Shown: positions 24,317-32,763, numbered from the stretch's first letter. The stretch is 64,000 nucleotides of DNA from Patescibacteria group bacterium (GCA_023229665.1 JALNYW010000001.1:124001-188000); one strand, 5' to 3'. Translations and numbers: made by a program. Notes: a model not told the origin generated them from the sequence alone.

Positions 24317-25777
24317 ATGTTATCCCGTCGCGCTGCGTACCTTGTTTCGATCTCCCTTTGCCTGGGCATGTGCCTGGTTGCGGCTCCGTCCGTGCATGCG
24401 GGCGAAGTAGGAACCATTCTTAAGATGGCTGATGGCCGTTTCTATCATCCGGCGTCGGGCCGCATCGCATCGAGCGAGCAGGCGCTTTTGGTCCAGCTTG
24501 GTTTGGCGACGCAACCGGTTGAAGAGCAAAACGTGGTTGCGACAACGCCGATTCCGGAGAAGCCCGTCATCCTTAAGATGGCCGACGGCCGTTTCTATCA
24601 TCCGGCCTCGGGCCGCATCGCATCTAGCGAAGCTTCGTTGCTTGCTAGCATCGGATGGAATAATGGCGGCGTAGCAACGGGGAACGAAAAGTCGCATGGA
24701 ACACTTTTAAGCGCCGTCTATCGTGCGCAAGATGGATTGCGCGCCCGGATCGCCGCCCAGGGCAAGGACAGGCGTTATGCAATGGCCGCGGTCGGCCAGG
24801 ATGCGCCGCGGAATGTCACGATTGCCGTTTGGAATAAATTGACCGATCAAATCGAATACGTCGAAGCCGTAAAGCAGGGGAAGGATTTGGAAATCGAAGG
24901 CGGTTCTCCGGTGGGGATTTCCATACGTCTGACGAATTGGATCAATACGGATTACGCGACGAATGACGCGAACCACCTGGTCGTCGCGGTACGTTATCCG
25001 ATTTTCCACGAAATCAAGCAGGGTACCAAGGTCGTGCGCTATGACGTCGAAGAAGCGGTGTACACGCCGTATAACAAGTCGATGCACCAGGCGGAGGTCA
25101 TTCTCGAAGGGGAGCGCGTTTTGGATGAAACCATTGAAAAAGCCGCGCAAGAGTTGAAGGGTATGGGAATTAAATCGCGCGCATTATCGGGAAAGAATGT
25201 CACCGATACCGTCTCGCATGATTTGATTAAGGCATTGGTCGTGATTGAACATACGAACTCCAGTGAGCTCCGCAGCAATCCGGCGCAAGCGGCTGGAAAA
25301 GTCTTTGCGACGATCGGTTTGAATCCTGGCCATGCGTATAACTATTCCGGATCAAGCGCCGGAGCGCTCGGCCTCGCGCAATTCATCCCGTCCACCTATA
25401 ACCGGCTTGCGACGCGCGCCGAGCTTGGCTTGAACAGGGATTTCCAGTCCGGCATGCGCGACCACCAGAACGCGATCAAAGCCTCATATGCGTATCTTGA
25501 TGCGGTTTTAGGAGAACTGCCGGCGGCGGCAAAGGATTTGCCCGCCGATAGCTCCAGGCTCTTCGAGTATCTTGCGGCCGCGTACAATGGTGGGTCATCG
25601 AGAGTAAAAACGGCTATCCAGATTTGGGATGAGCAGATTTCGGGCGAGTTGAAGCCGGTAAATATCCTGGCTCGTTCGCGCCTGCAGCCTGAGACGATCG
25701 ATTACGTAAAGAAAATCCGGGCCGTCTTGCCGATTATTCTTGGCAACCAAGCGCCAAAACCCGTTGGATCGACATAA
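24317..25777 (+). CDS. Secreted SLT-like lytic transglycosylase with surface repeats
   Basis: The 486-residue protein has a signal peptide cleaved near VHA-GE (residue 28). Two near-identical 21-residue repeats follow at about 34-54 and 85-105, both containing KMADGRFYHPASGRIASSE. The C-terminal half resembles a transglycosylase fold: ALVVIEHTNSSELRSNP near 310, GSSAGALGLAQFIPSTYNR near 345-363, and LAAAYNGGSSRV near 420. The Glu in VVIEHTN is the candidate catalytic acid. It likely cleaves peptidoglycan outside the membrane. The repeats may be a wall-binding element. It stands alone between its own promoter and a terminator. Confidence 0.82.
   Translation: MLSRRAAYLVSISLCLGMCLVAAPSVHAGEVGTILKMADGRFYHPASGRIASSEQALLVQLGLATQPVEEQNVVATTPIPEKPVILKMADGRFYHPASGRIASSEASLLASIGWNNGGVATGNEKSHGTLLSAVYRAQDGLRARIAAQGKDRRYAMAAVGQDAPRNVTIAVWNKLTDQIEYVEAVKQGKDLEIEGGSPVGISIRLTNWINTDYATNDANHLVVAVRYPIFHEIKQGTKVVRYDVEEAVYTPYNKSMHQAEVILEGERVLDETIEKAAQELKGMGIKSRALSGKNVTDTVSHDLIKALVVIEHTNSSELRSNPAQAAGKVFATIGLNPGHAYNYSGSSAGALGLAQFIPSTYNRLATRAELGLNRDFQSGMRDHQNAIKASYAYLDAVLGELPAAAKDLPADSSRLFEYLAAAYNGGSSRVKTAIQIWDEQISGELKPVNILARSRLQPETIDYVKKIRAVLPIILGNQAPKPVGST
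24416..24631 (+). repeat. Two direct repeats of 63 bases within the SLT-like gene
   Basis: Units at 24416-24478 and 24569-24631 encode the same 21 residues beginning ILKMADG. They are offset by 153 bases. Differences are almost all synonymous third-position changes, so the protein repeat is being conserved. Confidence 0.85.
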
Positions 25778-25785
25778 AGCGTCAT

Positions 25786-25834
25786 AAAAAGAAAACGGCG
25801 ACGTTATCTACAGACGTCAGCCGTTTTTTCTTTT
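25786..25834 (+). terminator. Intrinsic terminator after the SLT-like gene
   Basis: A long inverted repeat pairs AAAACGGCGACGT with ACGTCAGCCGTTTT (one bulged A). It is followed by a T-rich run that merges into the -10 box of the next gene. Confidence 0.85.
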
Positions 25835-25839
25835 ATACT
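25834..25839 (+). promoter_or_regulatory. -10 box for lipoprotein gene at 25849
   Basis: TATACT ends nine bases before the ATG at 25849. A weak CAGACG lies 17 bases upstream, inside the terminator hairpin. The terminator tail and promoter thus overlap. Confidence 0.55.
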
Positions 25840-25848
25840 TTCTTGCGT

Positions 25849-27258
25849 ATGAAACAACTCCTTCCTGCGATCGTCCTTATTTCCCTCCTGGGCGCCGGTT
25901 GCGCGCCCGCGACGCCGAATGTGCCGTCCACGGGCGGCCAGCCTAAGCCCGCGCCCGTCGCGACCAAGCTCGGGTTCGGCAAACTTCCGGGTTTGCAGCC
26001 GTATGGCTCGCTCGGCACGGCTGAAGCCATGAGCTCGCGCTCTTCGGGCGCGGTGGGTTTGTCCGCCATCGCCCCGAACTCAGCAGTCCCGACGCCTACC
26101 GTCACTTGGGAGGCGGTTGAATCTGATGCGGCCGTTTCTTCCCCGAATGTCGGCGGTGGCACGACCGGTGTGCGCATCATGCCTGCGCCGGACATGAAGC
26201 CGGTCAATGTGAAGTACGCCGTCAGCGCGACCATGCCGGATTGGCAGTCTGAAGCTCAGGTTTTGCATGTCCGCCGTCCGAATGTTGATTCCAGCATCGT
26301 TCGCAGTTTGGCCGTGCCTGCCGGTTTGCCGTCCGCATTGGCCGGTCAGGTTAAGCAGATGCAGAGCGTGAGCATGTCCTGGATGGATAACGAGGACTTC
26401 CAGTGGAATTTTGATCCGATCTACGGCAATTTGAACTGGTGGAAGCAATACGACCCGCGCATCGCCATGGACTTGAACGCGGAACGCATGCCGGAGCAGG
26501 GAGGGAATCCGCCGGCCTTGGATAAGGCGCGTGCCATCGCGGCCGCCGACGCCTTTTTGAACTCGCATGGGCTTTCCGCCTTGCGCGAACAAGGCGCGAT
26601 CGTGGATGAGACGCCTTGGACGGGCTCCGCGACCATGCCGTGTATTTTGAAGGAGGAGGAAGTGAAGGCCCGCGACGCGGAAGCGACTTCGCTCATCTAT
26701 CCGGGTCCGTGCGGTTGGTATCCGACCGAAGTCACGGTTTTCTACGGCGCCGAACTTGAGGGTTTGCCCACGGTTGATGCGGGCGGCTATCCGTTCCGCA
26801 TGTCGAGCGTGCAGGTGAGCTTGTCTGATTACTCGGTGCGCAGCGGCAATGTGATGATGGCGCAGGATTTGGAACGCTCCGCCTATCCGTTGATCAGTAA
26901 GGATGAAGCCATGAAGCGCTTGCAGGAAGGCGGCCGCAATCCGGTGTATTCCTGGGGCGGTGAAGAAGGAGACGTGGAAGTGAAGATCACCAAGGCCGAA
27001 CTCGCGTGGATGCGCTTCGACAGCTGGGCAAATAACAAGCAGGAGTCGTATTACCTCCCAGCGCTTGCCGCCGAAGGCACGGTGGATCGCAAGATGAAGG
27101 GCCAGGAGCCGGAGGTCTATCGTACCGTGGTCCCGTTGGTCGCTGATTCCGCCTTCGACCTTGATCAGGGCGGGGGAGGCGTTCCGGTGCCCCTCATGAT
27201 GGGTGCGCCCGCTGCCACGACCCCGGCGGCTCCGGTCACGGAACCCGTAAAGCGCTAA
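25849..27258 (+). CDS. Predicted lipoprotein, function unknown
   Basis: The 469-residue protein starts with a signal peptide and lipobox LISLLGAGC, giving lipid-Cys near residue 18. A Pro/Ala/Ser-rich stretch runs to about residue 120. The main part contains SWMDNEDFQWNFDPIYGNLNWWKQYD and a region LDKARAIAAADAFLNSHGL typical of PepSY-like or inhibitor-like modules, then PGPCGWYPTEVTVFY. I cannot name a family with confidence. I used the ATG at 25849 rather than one two codons upstream because it begins the signal peptide and fits the TATACT box. A terminator follows. Confidence 0.82.
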   Translation: MKQLLPAIVLISLLGAGCAPATPNVPSTGGQPKPAPVATKLGFGKLPGLQPYGSLGTAEAMSSRSSGAVGLSAIAPNSAVPTPTVTWEAVESDAAVSSPNVGGGTTGVRIMPAPDMKPVNVKYAVSATMPDWQSEAQVLHVRRPNVDSSIVRSLAVPAGLPSALAGQVKQMQSVSMSWMDNEDFQWNFDPIYGNLNWWKQYDPRIAMDLNAERMPEQGGNPPALDKARAIAAADAFLNSHGLSALREQGAIVDETPWTGSATMPCILKEEEVKARDAEATSLIYPGPCGWYPTEVTVFYGAELEGLPTVDAGGYPFRMSSVQVSLSDYSVRSGNVMMAQDLERSAYPLISKDEAMKRLQEGGRNPVYSWGGEEGDVEVKITKAELAWMRFDSWANNKQESYYLPALAAEGTVDRKMKGQEPEVYRTVVPLVADSAFDLDQGGGGVPVPLMMGAPAATTPAAPVTEPVKR

Positions 27259-27275
27259 AAAAGTTGACCACCCCT

Positions 27276-27305
27276 AACCCCCTCCTCATACAAGGAGGGG
27301 GTTTT
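27276..27305 (+). terminator. Intrinsic terminator after lipoprotein gene, repeat-like
   Basis: AACCCCCTCCT and its complement surround the loop CATACA and are followed by TTTT. The C-rich flanks (CACCCCTAACCCCCTCC) resemble the C-run/G-run palindrome found inside valS at 43154-43201, so it may belong to the same dispersed family. Confidence 0.85.
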
Positions 27306-27367
27306 GATTTGAGACCCTTGACCTTTATAGACGAATTCGAATCACGCCGCGTATCCTGTTTCCATCT

Positions 27368-27589
27368 ATGAAGCCGATGACGAATACGAAAGCGCGGCAG
27401 CTTTCATCGGTCCCGAACACGCATCGGGAGTCCACTTTGCGCGCGATCGGCCAAAAGGCGCATGACGTGACCGCCCGCATCGAATTTTTGTCCGTTGAAG
27501 GGAAAAAGATGGCGGAGTTGATCAAGGGCGCGCCCGGAGACGGTTCATCGCGCTTGGATTATCTGCACAAGCAATTGACTTCGATGTGA
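27368..27589 (+). CDS. Small hypothetical protein
   Basis: The 73-residue basic protein shows no recognisable domain. It is probably helical after residue 20 (STLRAIGQKAHDVTARIEFL). A TATCCT box ends ten bases before its ATG, which matches the near-leaderless pattern. It stops one base before the next small gene, so the two and the TrmH-like gene form a run with spacings of one base each. Its codon pattern resembles its neighbours, which supports a real gene. Confidence 0.6.
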   Translation: MKPMTNTKARQLSSVPNTHRESTLRAIGQKAHDVTARIEFLSVEGKKMAELIKGAPGDGSSRLDYLHKQLTSM

Positions 27590-27590
27590 T

Positions 27591-27902
27591 ATGCCCTACG
27601 AATACCAACCGATGCGGGAAAAGAAACCGGTCGTGAAAGAGAGTGAAGCAGAACGCGAGCTGAGAAATATCGAACGTGACCGCGAACAGGCTGAACAGAA
27701 TCTTGAGCTTTGGTCGGGATCGTTAAAAGCGGTCTTGGAAGATTTGGCCGAGGTGGAAGAGAAAGAAGGGGAGCTTGATCCGGAAGATCCGCGCCTCACG
27801 GCCGTGCGTTTGTGCCTGATGCGTACGGATGAGGCAAAGACCATGCTGAAAGACCTGAAGGAAGAACGCGAGGAAGTCGCGAATCGCGCCGGCCTGAACT
27901 AA
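27591..27902 (+). CDS. Small coiled-coil hypothetical protein
   Basis: The 103-residue protein is highly charged. Glu/Arg/Lys-rich helices from about 17 to 60 (ESEAERELRNIERDREQAEQ) and from 80 to 98 predict a coiled-coil hairpin. No signal or membrane segment is present. It lies one base from both neighbours. No function can be assigned. Its position in front of the RNA methylase suggests only cotranscription. Confidence 0.7.
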   Translation: MPYEYQPMREKKPVVKESEAERELRNIERDREQAEQNLELWSGSLKAVLEDLAEVEEKEGELDPEDPRLTAVRLCLMRTDEAKTMLKDLKEEREEVANRAGLN

Positions 27903-27903
27903 C

Positions 27904-28518
27904 ATGACTCCAGAACGCCAAAAGAAGATGGAGGCGGTGCTCGCCAAGCGCCAGCCGTCGCTTCATGTGGTGTTGGAGAATGTGGATGATCCGCACAATG
28001 TCGGCGCCATTTTACGTTCCTGTGATGCCTTTGGCGTGATTGATGTCCATTTGCTTTATCACGTAACACGTAACACGCAGCACGTAGCATCAAAGGTGAG
28101 GATGCCACGGATGAGTGAAATTAGGTCCAAATCCGCGGCTTCAGCGGCCAAGTGGCTGCGTTTCACTAAGTGGGATTCGCCAAAAAAGCTCGCCGCGTAC
28201 TTCAAGAAGCAAAAGATCGCCATCGTCGCGACGCATATGTCGGCCAAGGCCAAAGATCCGGCCAAGATTGATTTAGCCCGCCCAGTCGCTTTAGTCCTCG
28301 GCAACGAGCACGACGGCGTATCCAAAGAGATGCTCAAAGCCGCTGACGCGAACGTGCTGCTACCGATGGTGGGGTTTATTCAAAGCTTCAATGTTTCGGT
28401 GGCGGCGGCGCTGCTGCTGTATGAGGCGTATAGGCAGAGGGAGGGGAAGGGGATGTATGCCGAGCAGCAGTTGAAGAAGGGGGAGATGACTAAAATATTA
28501 AAGAACTGGGCGGCTTGA
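27904..28518 (+). CDS. TrmH/SpoU family RNA 2'-O-methyltransferase with repeat insertion
   Basis: The 204-residue protein is a SPOUT methylase. Family motifs are NVGAILRSCDAFGV (residues about 31-45, motif 1), VALVLGNEHDGVSKEML (motif 2) and LPMVGFIQSFNVSVAAALLLYEA (motif 3, knot region). It methylates ribose in tRNA or rRNA, and the target is not evident. Between motif 1 and the KSAASAAKWL segment there are about 20 extra residues, YHVTRNTQHVASKVRMPRMS. The first half of these is encoded by a CACGTAACACGTA-type dispersed repeat that also occurs at 55757-55778. The frame is open, so the protein probably still folds with an enlarged surface loop. Confidence 0.9.
   Translation: MTPERQKKMEAVLAKRQPSLHVVLENVDDPHNVGAILRSCDAFGVIDVHLLYHVTRNTQHVASKVRMPRMSEIRSKSAASAAKWLRFTKWDSPKKLAAYFKKQKIAIVATHMSAKAKDPAKIDLARPVALVLGNEHDGVSKEMLKAADANVLLPMVGFIQSFNVSVAAALLLYEAYRQREGKGMYAEQQLKKGEMTKILKNWAA
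28060..28090. repeat. CACGTAACACGTA-type repeat inside the trmH-like gene
   Basis: The stretch consists of imperfect units of CACGTAACACG. Its first 13 bases are identical to the reverse complement of 55766-55778. It is in frame and encodes HVTRNTQHVA. Confidence 0.7.
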
Positions 28519-28543
28519 TTTTTGGCTACGTTGAGGGGATACT
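28515..28543 (+). promoter_or_regulatory. Leaderless promoter for the type I R-M operon
   Basis: TTGATT (28515-28520) overlaps the end of the trmH-like gene. After a 17-base spacer comes GATACT (28538-28543), six bases before the hsdM ATG at 28550. This would give a transcript starting at the start codon. Confidence 0.6.
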
Positions 28544-28549
28544 GTGGCC

Positions 28550-30100
28550 ATGGCAAAAGAGAAAAAGAAGGGAACTTCCGCAAATGTCGGTTTTGAAGAG
28601 ACGCTCTGGGCTGCCGCCGACAAGATGCGGAATAATATGGATCCGTCAGAGTACAAGCATGTTGTACTAGGGTTAATTTTTCTCAAATACATTTCTGATT
28701 CTTTCGAGGAGGTAGCAAAGAAGCTTAAGGATGACCCAGATTATTATGAGGGGATGGAGGAGGATAAGGATCCATATCTTGCGGAAAGCGTTTTTTGGGT
28801 TCCCAAAGCTGCTCGTTGGGAGTTTTTGAAAATTAACGCCAAGAAGCCAGGGATTGGAACATTGATTGATAATGCGATGATCGCAATTGAGAAGGATAAC
28901 CCTAGCTTGAAAGGCGTGTTGCCAAAAACATACGGTCGGCCGGATCTCGATAAGGTTCGTCTGGGCGAATTGATCGATTTGATGAGCTCAATTGGACTTG
29001 GGGATCAAGAGAGCCGGAGCAAGGATGTCCTAGGCCGTGTCTACGAATACTTCCTCGGCAGATTCGCTTCCGCAGAGGGTAAGGGTGGAGGTGAGTTCTT
29101 TACGCCGCAAAGTGTGGTGAAGACGTTGGTTGAAATGCTCGAGCCTTTTAAGGGTCGTGTGTATGACCCCTGCTGCGGAAGTGGTGGCATGTTTGTGCAA
29201 AGCGAGCGTTTCGCAGAAGCGCATGGAGGCAGTAAGCACGATATCTCTGTGTATGGTCAGGAATCGAATCCGACTACGTGGCGCTTGTGCAAAATGAACC
29301 TTGCAATTCGCGGTATCGACGGGAATGTTGGTCCGCAAAATGCTGACACCTTTCATCATGATTTACATCCGGATTTGAAAGCTGATTTCATTCTCGCAAA
29401 CCCTCCATTTAATATCAGCGATTGGGGAGGGGAGAGGTTGAAGGATGATGTTCGTTGGAAGTACGGTGTTCCTCCGGCTGGGAATGCGAACTATGCGTGG
29501 ATTCAGCACATGATCCACCATCTCGCGCCGACGGGAAGCGCGGGATTTGTACTTGCAAACGGTTCATTATCTTCAAATACCTCGGGAGAGGGGGAGATTA
29601 GGAAGAATCTCATTAAGGTCGGTCTCGTTGATTGTATCGTGGCGATGCCGACCCAACTATTTTACACGACTCAAATTCCTGTTTGTCTTTGGTTTGTTTC
29701 TCGTGACCGTGTAGATCATAAGTTCCGAGATCGTCATGATGAGATCTTGTTTATCGACGCTCGCAAAATGGGAACGATGGTTTCACGCCGCAATCGCGAA
29801 CTCACGGATGACGATATTGGAAAGATCGCACACGTCTATCATTCTTGGAGGAGTAAGAAAGGAAGATATCAGGACATCAAGGGCTTTTGCAAAGCGGCTA
29901 AGATTTCTGAGGTTGAAAAAAACGGATTTGTTCTCACTCCCGGTCGATATGTCGGAACAGAACTCGTCGAAGAAGATGATGAGATGTTTGAGGTGAAGAT
30001 GGACCGTTTGACCAAGGAGCTGGCAAAGCAGTTTGAGGAATCGAAAGAGCTGGAGCAGAAGATTAAGAAGAGTTTGAAGAGCATTGGGTTCGATATGTAG
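28550..30100 (+). CDS. hsdM: Type I restriction-modification DNA methyltransferase (M subunit)
   Basis: The 516-residue protein is the N6-adenine methylase subunit of a type I system. The N-terminal helical domain (GFEETLWAAADKMRNNMDPSEYK) precedes SAM motif I VYDPCCGSGGMF at about 204-215. The catalytic motif IV NPPF is at 284-287. The C-terminus is a long helix that packs against HsdS. A GTG two codons upstream could also start translation, but the ATG at 28550 fits the -10 spacing. It begins an AT-richer five-gene operon and is followed four bases after its stop by a HEPN gene instead of directly by hsdS. Confidence 0.96.
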   Translation: MAKEKKKGTSANVGFEETLWAAADKMRNNMDPSEYKHVVLGLIFLKYISDSFEEVAKKLKDDPDYYEGMEEDKDPYLAESVFWVPKAARWEFLKINAKKPGIGTLIDNAMIAIEKDNPSLKGVLPKTYGRPDLDKVRLGELIDLMSSIGLGDQESRSKDVLGRVYEYFLGRFASAEGKGGGEFFTPQSVVKTLVEMLEPFKGRVYDPCCGSGGMFVQSERFAEAHGGSKHDISVYGQESNPTTWRLCKMNLAIRGIDGNVGPQNADTFHHDLHPDLKADFILANPPFNISDWGGERLKDDVRWKYGVPPAGNANYAWIQHMIHHLAPTGSAGFVLANGSLSSNTSGEGEIRKNLIKVGLVDCIVAMPTQLFYTTQIPVCLWFVSRDRVDHKFRDRHDEILFIDARKMGTMVSRRNRELTDDDIGKIAHVYHSWRSKKGRYQDIKGFCKAAKISEVEKNGFVLTPGRYVGTELVEEDDEMFEVKMDRLTKELAKQFEESKELEQKIKKSLKSIGFDM

Positions 30101-30104
30101 CCCT

Positions 30105-30863
30105 ATGGCCAACCTCAGTACAAACGATAAGCAAATACTCGAAAAGCTTTTTCAGATGGGGGGAGGCTATGTCTTGAATTTTACAGATCGAACAATGGAA
30201 GAATTTTTTAGGGATGATCTTAGAATTGAGATCTACAATCCTAGCTACAATTACGGGACCGGTTCAAAAGCAAATCGCATGAGAGGTTTCTGGCTGAAAG
30301 GCAGCGATGAAGAGGTCGGTGATAGTATTTTAAAATTGATTGAATATATCGCCACGCAAATCGTTATTGAAAATCTGAAAAAAGAGGATTTTCCTAAAGA
30401 AAGAATTGAAGCCGGAAAATCCATTGCTCATAAGTTGAAGGGCGATGCTTCTAAAAATGAAGAAAGTATGTCAAAGGCTTCTTTTGAAAATGGCAAAATT
30501 AATATTGAACTTCAAAAAGAAATTTTCAATCACGTAGAACGACTACTGAATGACGGCCATTACTTCAATGCCGTTGAAGAAGCATATAAAATAGTGAGAA
30601 AGAAATTGAGAGACGTTACAGGGAAGGAGAGGGCTACCGATGCTTTCAGCGCATCAAATTATGAAATAATTTTCGGTCATCAGCCGCGCGATGAGGCAGA
30701 AAAAGATTTCTTTGAGGGTGTCAAATTTCTTCATATGGCTATCCAGTTCCTAAGAAATGAGAAAGCGCACACACCGGCTGGCCAACTTGATAAGAACTTG
30801 GCGATACATTATATCTCTCTCGCGAGCCTCGCCTACGACCTCATCTCTAGAGGTTCGATATGA
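30105..30863 (+). CDS. AbiJ-like/HEPN-domain putative RNase (TIGR02391-like) within the hsd operon
   Basis: The 252-residue protein has two parts. The N-terminal segment, GGGYVLNFTDRTMEEFFRDD and then GSKANRMRGFW (about 19-63), resembles the N-terminal domain I associate with AbiJ-type abortive infection proteins. The C-terminal part (about 135-250) is helical and resembles the TIGR02391/Ymh group: LLNDGHYFNAVEEAYKIVRK, then FLRNEKAH. The sequence R217-NEKA-H222 is the Rx4H motif of HEPN ribonucleases. It lies between hsdM and hsdS, overlapping hsdS by ATGA. The likely role is an RNase effector tied to the restriction system. The family assignment is from memory of motifs, not a search. Confidence 0.78.
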   Translation: MANLSTNDKQILEKLFQMGGGYVLNFTDRTMEEFFRDDLRIEIYNPSYNYGTGSKANRMRGFWLKGSDEEVGDSILKLIEYIATQIVIENLKKEDFPKERIEAGKSIAHKLKGDASKNEESMSKASFENGKINIELQKEIFNHVERLLNDGHYFNAVEEAYKIVRKKLRDVTGKERATDAFSASNYEIIFGHQPRDEAEKDFFEGVKFLHMAIQFLRNEKAHTPAGQLDKNLAIHYISLASLAYDLISRGSI

Positions 30864-32092
30864 GATCGCATTTGTCTAAAAGTTTCAAAGAAACCGAAAT
30901 CGGACCCATTCCGGAAGAGTGGGAGGTCTTTCGCTTGGGGGATGTAGCGGATTTAAATTGGGGCGATACAAATACAACCAAGTCTTCTTACACTGAGGAG
31001 GGTTTCCCAGCTTACAGCGCTTCTGGACAGGATGGTTTTCTCGATCACTTTGACTACGATCGTGAAGGTGTTGTTTTGAGCGCTATTGGAGCAAATTGCG
31101 GTGACACGTGGTTTGCTACGGGTAAATGGTCATGTATTAAGAATACAATTCGGTTCTTTCCAAAAAATGAAAAGAAGTTTAATTCAAGATTCTTATTTTA
31201 CGTTACGCAAGGAAAATATCATTGGCCAAAGCGAGGCTCTGCCCAGCCGTTCATTTCACAGGCGGATGCAAGGAATGTTGAGATAGCTGCTCCCGTTGAC
31301 ATCAACGAACAATCCCGCATCGCCTCCATCCTCTCCGCTCTCGACGACAAGATCGAATTGAATCGCAAGATCAACGAAAATCTCGAAAAGATCGCCAGCG
31401 CCCTGTTCAAACGCTGGTTTGTGGATTTTGAGTTTCCGAATGAGAAAGGGAAGCCCTACAAATCAAGTGGCGGGAAGATGGTTGAGTCGGAGCTGGGAGA
31501 GATTCCGGAGGGGTGGTGTATATCGTCATTCGCTGAGACAATTGAAATTCTTAGCGGTGGAACGCCGAAGACCTCAGAAGTGGGGTACTGGAATGGAGAC
31601 ATTCCATGGTTTTCTGTTGTGGACGCGCCACAAGAGACGGATGTATTTATAATTGATACAGAAAAGAAAATCACTCAACAAGGAGTTGAAAATTCAGCAG
31701 CTCAGATTCTCGATAAAGGTATAACCGTCATCACCGCTCGTGGGACAGTGGGGAAGGTTGGCTTGATCGGGGTGCCAATGGCAATCAACCAGTCTTGTTA
31801 TGGTCTAAAGGGAAAGATGGATACTCACGGTTATTTTACCTATTTTACTACTCGGATGTTGGTGGAGACCCTTCAAAGAGGCGCTCACGGATCAGTTTTT
31901 GACACAATCACGCGTGAAACCTTCTTGAATGTCATGGTTACGCAGCCGTCGGATGATTTGGTGATAGAGTTTGAGAAAATAATTGAACCAATAATGGGAT
32001 CTATTAAGCTAAATCTATTTGAAAAGCGTACTCTGACTCGGATGCGCGACTCTCTCTTGCCGCGTTTGATGAATGGGAGGATAAGGGTATGA
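30860..32092 (+). CDS. hsdS: Type I restriction-modification specificity subunit
   Basis: The 410-residue protein has the HsdS layout of two target-recognition domains separated by conserved helices. TRD1 begins EIGPIPEEWEVFRLGDVADL. The central conserved region is EQSRIASILSALDDKIELN and on to about residue 195. TRD2 begins LGEIPEGWCISSFAETIE. The distal helix contains EKRTLTRMRDSLLPRLMNG. The two TRDs differ, so the recognition site should be bipartite and asymmetric. The specificity cannot be read from sequence. It starts inside the HEPN stop and ends inside the next gene's start, both as ATGA. Confidence 0.95.
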   Translation: MRSHLSKSFKETEIGPIPEEWEVFRLGDVADLNWGDTNTTKSSYTEEGFPAYSASGQDGFLDHFDYDREGVVLSAIGANCGDTWFATGKWSCIKNTIRFFPKNEKKFNSRFLFYVTQGKYHWPKRGSAQPFISQADARNVEIAAPVDINEQSRIASILSALDDKIELNRKINENLEKIASALFKRWFVDFEFPNEKGKPYKSSGGKMVESELGEIPEGWCISSFAETIEILSGGTPKTSEVGYWNGDIPWFSVVDAPQETDVFIIDTEKKITQQGVENSAAQILDKGITVITARGTVGKVGLIGVPMAINQSCYGLKGKMDTHGYFTYFTTRMLVETLQRGAHGSVFDTITRETFLNVMVTQPSDDLVIEFEKIIEPIMGSIKLNLFEKRTLTRMRDSLLPRLMNGRIRV

Positions 32093-32763
32093 CCGATGAT
32101 CCTTCAAAGAGATTCATCGACTACTTGGATCAATTGCATCTGAAGACCAACGACGACAGACTAGTTGAACCGAAGGTTCGATCAAGCATTCTTACGAAAA
32201 TTGATGAAGCATGCAAAATAACGTCATTAGAATACGATGACTTGTTGCAGAGGCTCGACTTCAGACCAAAGGATCTAACCATTGAAGCGCTGGAAGCCTT
32301 CTTGGCTGAGCTACGCGCGATCTTTTGGCTCCGTGATTTCGGATTTATCGACATCATGCCGCTCAAAGCCCTCAAGAAAGTCCCGCGGCCAGACTTTTAT
32401 GCAAAATATAAGGACAAGTCTTCTACGGTTGAGGTTTTCTGTTTGACGGAGACGCATGAACAACAGCGAGATAGTGCGCTCAAAGTATATGTAAATTTTA
32501 ACCCGGGTTTTAAAGAATCTAAGTTCGAACGCGATTTTATTAGTAAAGCCGCTAGTAAGAAGGTTCAGTTGGACTCCGGTCAATCTGAGTTAAAAATTAT
32601 GTTATGCGTAATAAATTCTAATCCAATAATAAGATTAAACACGAAGAAGGAGATGGAGGGATACGCTGAATATCTATACAAAATGCTTAATTGGGGGAAG
32701 AATTACCATGTAGGTCTGCTGACTGGATTGAAAGATGATGTTATTTTCCCCGCATTGATGTAA
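32089..32763 (+). CDS. Unknown protein in the hsd operon, possible PD-(D/E)xK-like fold
   Basis: The 224-residue protein matches no family I recognise. An Asp-Glu-rich helical N-terminus is followed by FLAELRAIFWLRDFGF (about 71-86), RPDFYAKYKDK (100-110) and TVEVFCLTE (113-121). The order of a helix Glu (E74), PD (101-102), and then E-x-hydrophobic on a strand (E115-V-F117) resembles a PD-(D/E)xK nuclease core, but the usual Lys is Phe, so it may be inactive or a different fold. It is AT-rich like the rest of the island. It overlaps hsdS by ATGA and lies 33 bases before hsdR, so it belongs to the operon. Confidence 0.7.
   Translation: MTDDPSKRFIDYLDQLHLKTNDDRLVEPKVRSSILTKIDEACKITSLEYDDLLQRLDFRPKDLTIEALEAFLAELRAIFWLRDFGFIDIMPLKALKKVPRPDFYAKYKDKSSTVEVFCLTETHEQQRDSALKVYVNFNPGFKESKFERDFISKAASKKVQLDSGQSELKIMLCVINSNPIIRLNTKKEMEGYAEYLYKMLNWGKNYHVGLLTGLKDDVIFPALM

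Noticed and set aside
28544..28549. GTG start of hsdM two codons upstream
   Set aside because: The ATG at 28550 fits the -10 box spacing and the usual ATG start of this gene set; the GTG would abut the -10 box.
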